From NCBI GenBank assembly GCA_902622515.1, contig CACNQE010000001.1, positions 307,931-371,930 on the forward strand: a DNA stretch of 64,000 nt. The letters are read 5' to 3'. The translations under genes were made by a program, and so were the position numbers. The DNA comes from an uncultured SAR116 cluster alpha proteobacterium. Its GTDB lineage: Bacteria; Pseudomonadota; Alphaproteobacteria; Puniceispirillales; Puniceispirillaceae. Positions 62,451 to 64,000 of this stretch are shown here, piece by piece. The notes beneath the pieces were generated by a model. It searched no databases and was not told where the DNA came from. It saw only the letters and a program-made list of their open reading frames with translations. Position 1 is the first letter of the stretch. Each line of letters starts with the position of its first letter.

Positions 62451-63368
62451 TTAGCTGCCCTTATTTTTTTTTATCTTGAACACTTCCAAGTTTATTACAA
62501 ATCCTTTGGGGAAAAACAGTATAATAAAAAAGATTAGTCCATAAGCGATAAGTATTTGCCATTTTGAGGGGATGAGAAGAATACTAAAAGCTTGCAAAAG
62601 ACTTAAAAAAACAGCAGCAAGTGCTGCCCCGAAAACATTTCCAATGCCAGCAATAATTGTAGCTATGACTGCAAATACCAAAAGTTGTAATAAAGGCGTT
62701 GAAGGGAAAATTGCAGCTTTAGTGCCAAAAAGATACATACCCCAGAAAAGTAGAAATGAAGAAATTGAAATTGAGTATAAATATATATACTCTTTTTTTA
62801 TACCATACATTTCGGCTAATTCTGGGTTATCAGACACAGCAGTCATTGAGTACCCTAATTTTGTTTTTTTCATTATAAAGTATAAGACTGACATAATTAT
62901 AATTGATGAAATCAAAGCAAACAAATCCCAATTTGTTATTACTATACCGTAAAAGAGATTTATTTTAGAATTCAAACTGGGATACAAAGTCTTCGGTGTT
63001 GTTCCAAATATAAGTTCTGCAAGAAAAACAAAAAATTGTGCAATTACAATTGAAAAAATAAAAAATGTCAGAGGTGGTGATTTTCGTTCACGTAATACAC
63101 CAAAACCATATTTTTCTAGACAGCATCCTGCAAAAACAGTCACTAATATCGAAAAAAGAATCGCCCAGAGGGGGAAAAAATCCAATATTTGAAGAAAAAT
63201 ATAGCAACTAAAGTAACCAATAACCATCAATCCAGCTTGGCCGAAATTCCAAACTTGATTAACCTTAAGAACTAAAGCAAACGCTGTGGCGAAAAGCATA
63301 TAAAACGAAGAAGTCGCCAGGCCTGTCCACCCAAGTTGTAATAGTATATCAGAACTAAACATAAACAC
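62451..63368 (-). CDS. livH: Branched-chain amino acid/amide ABC importer permease LivH
   Basis: A 305-aa permease with about eight spans. Conserved parts are VNQVWNFGQAGLMVIGYFSCY (residues 36-56), VSDNPELAEMYGIKKEYIYLYSISISS for the coupling loop, and IAGIGNVFGAALAAVFLSLLQA. It has the charged cytoplasmic tail KIKKNKGS. It follows the binding-protein gene by 44 bases, in which a perfect 8-bp hairpin sits. Confidence 0.92.
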   Translation of the reverse strand: MFMFSSDILLQLGWTGLATSSFYMLFATAFALVLKVNQVWNFGQAGLMVIGYFSCYIFLQILDFFPLWAILFSILVTVFAGCCLEKYGFGVLRERKSPPLTFFIFSIVIAQFFVFLAELIFGTTPKTLYPSLNSKINLFYGIVITNWDLFALISSIIIMSVLYFIMKKTKLGYSMTAVSDNPELAEMYGIKKEYIYLYSISISSFLLFWGMYLFGTKAAIFPSTPLLQLLVFAVIATIIAGIGNVFGAALAAVFLSLLQAFSILLIPSKWQILIAYGLIFFIILFFPKGFVINLEVFKIKKNKGS

Positions 63369-63378
63369 ACTTTAAAAT

Positions 63379-63404
63379 GGTGACCCCATATAAATAGGGT
63401 CACC
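63379..63404 (-). other. Intergenic hairpin between the binding-protein gene and livH
   Basis: GGTGACCC and GGGTCACC form a perfect 8-bp stem around ten bases, within the 44 bases between the two genes. No T-run follows on the minus strand. Such hairpins protect the 3' end of binding-protein mRNA or cut read-through, raising the binding protein above the permease. Confidence 0.6.
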
Positions 63405-63412
63405 GAAATAAG

Positions 63413-64000
63413 TTAATCAGATTTACCTATTAGGGTAAATTTACCATTGTTTACCTGCCAATAATAAACTGGTTTATCTACAGTATGATCATCGCTGAAA
63501 GTGACAGCGTTTGTTAAAGGTAAGTCAAAAGTTTTTATTTCTAAAAGGGCCTGCCTTAAGTTAGTTCCGTTGATTTCTTTACCCTCATCAATAAGCTTAC
63601 CAAATAATTCTGCTATGATGTAAGGGGCATCGTGAAAATATTGAGTATAGGGTAAACCTATTGGCTCTCTGTTCTCTTCCGCTTGCCACCTATCGAGGTA
63701 GCCTTGCAGGTTATCGTTATCTTCGACGCTTGGCGCAAGTGCCGTAACAATAATTCCTTCTGCTCCTTCACCAAGCTCCTCTATCATTTTTGGATTGAAG
63801 GCGGTTTGATAACTGGTAACCTGCACGTCTAATCCCAACTGCCTCATTTGAGAAACTATGGCTGTAAAATCTCTTATAACACTATGTATATGCACGATAT
63901 CAGGCTTAGCTGCTTTTACTTTTAAAACGAGACCCGTGAAATCTGAACGTTCTTGCTCGTATGACTCAAAAAGAACGACATCTCCTCCATCTCTCTTAAA
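63413..64000 (-). CDS. livK: Periplasmic branched-chain amino acid/amide-binding protein (partial, runs off edge)
   Basis: This is the C-terminal 195 codons of a LivJ/LivK-type solute-binding protein; the frame stays open to the right edge. It reads LVLKVKAAKPDIVHIHS, then IGLPYTQYFHDAPYIIAELFGKLI and TNAVTFSDDHTVDKPVYYWQVNNGKFTLIG at the end, typical of the last lobes of HAAT binding proteins. The ligand cannot be told from this part: branched-chain amino acids, urea and short-chain amides are all possible. It is the first gene in view of livKHMGF. Confidence 0.85.
   Translation of the reverse strand, partial: FKRDGGDVVLFESYEQERSDFTGLVLKVKAAKPDIVHIHSVIRDFTAIVSQMRQLGLDVQVTSYQTAFNPKMIEELGEGAEGIIVTALAPSVEDNDNLQGYLDRWQAEENREPIGLPYTQYFHDAPYIIAELFGKLIDEGKEINGTNLRQALLEIKTFDLPLTNAVTFSDDHTVDKPVYYWQVNNGKFTLIGKSD

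Overview
The window looks like an AT-rich (about one third G+C by eye) marine-type alphaproteobacterial chromosome. The best lineage clues are a DUF1489 protein (an alphaproteobacterial family), a full-length two-domain GlnE, and the order rlmE-guaB-guaA. Low G+C with many solute and efflux carriers would suit a SAR116-like or similar ocean lineage. That placement is inference; no rRNA, tRNA or other phylogenetic marker is present.

Layout. 0-7.4 kb is an accessory region on the minus strand: a sugar-type oxidoreductase (cut by the window edge), an FkbM methyltransferase, cytochrome b561, an XRE regulator, then a nonulosonic (pseudaminic-type) acid modification cluster of methylase, formyltransferase, PseI synthase and YdcF-like protein. 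Two decayed genes sit in or beside this cluster. 7.5-35.9 kb is mostly housekeeping: guaBA, rlmE, an RND efflux pump with its adaptor, a MATE exporter, glnE, MFS carriers, DUF1489, threonine aldolase, glnK-amtB, LysR, a homocysteine methyltransferase, an ABC-F ATPase, an acyl-CoA dehydrogenase, an asparaginase and a glutathione transferase. 36-59.6 kb is loose accessory DNA: a serine hydrolase, a sulfotransferase between an intact and a truncated copy of one hydrolase gene, two EamA exporters, a second RND pump, two cyclic-nucleotide-binding-fold proteins, two SnoaL-like paralogues, many microproteins and a tandem set of small secreted proteins with pseudogenes between them. 59.6-64 kb holds a VOC-fold epimerase-like gene convergent with a livKHMGF-type branched-chain amino acid or amide ABC importer, whose binding protein runs off the right edge.

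How genes work together. glnE, glnK and amtB belong to the nitrogen-status circuit (GS adenylylation, PII signalling, ammonium uptake), although they are not contiguous. guaB and guaA form the GMP branch. The pse-type genes would make and decorate a sialic-acid-like sugar, but the upstream steps (PseB/C/F/G/H) are not in this window.

Least expected content: (i) a 28-codon minus-strand gene at 26757-26843 with a complete Shine-Dalgarno consensus and its own terminator; (ii) two places where an accessory gene lies between an intact gene and a truncated, decayed copy of that gene's end; (iii) about ten very short, mostly single-membrane-span genes in stretches that would otherwise be read as empty; (iv) a decaying tandem family of small secreted proteins with repeated 5' ends.
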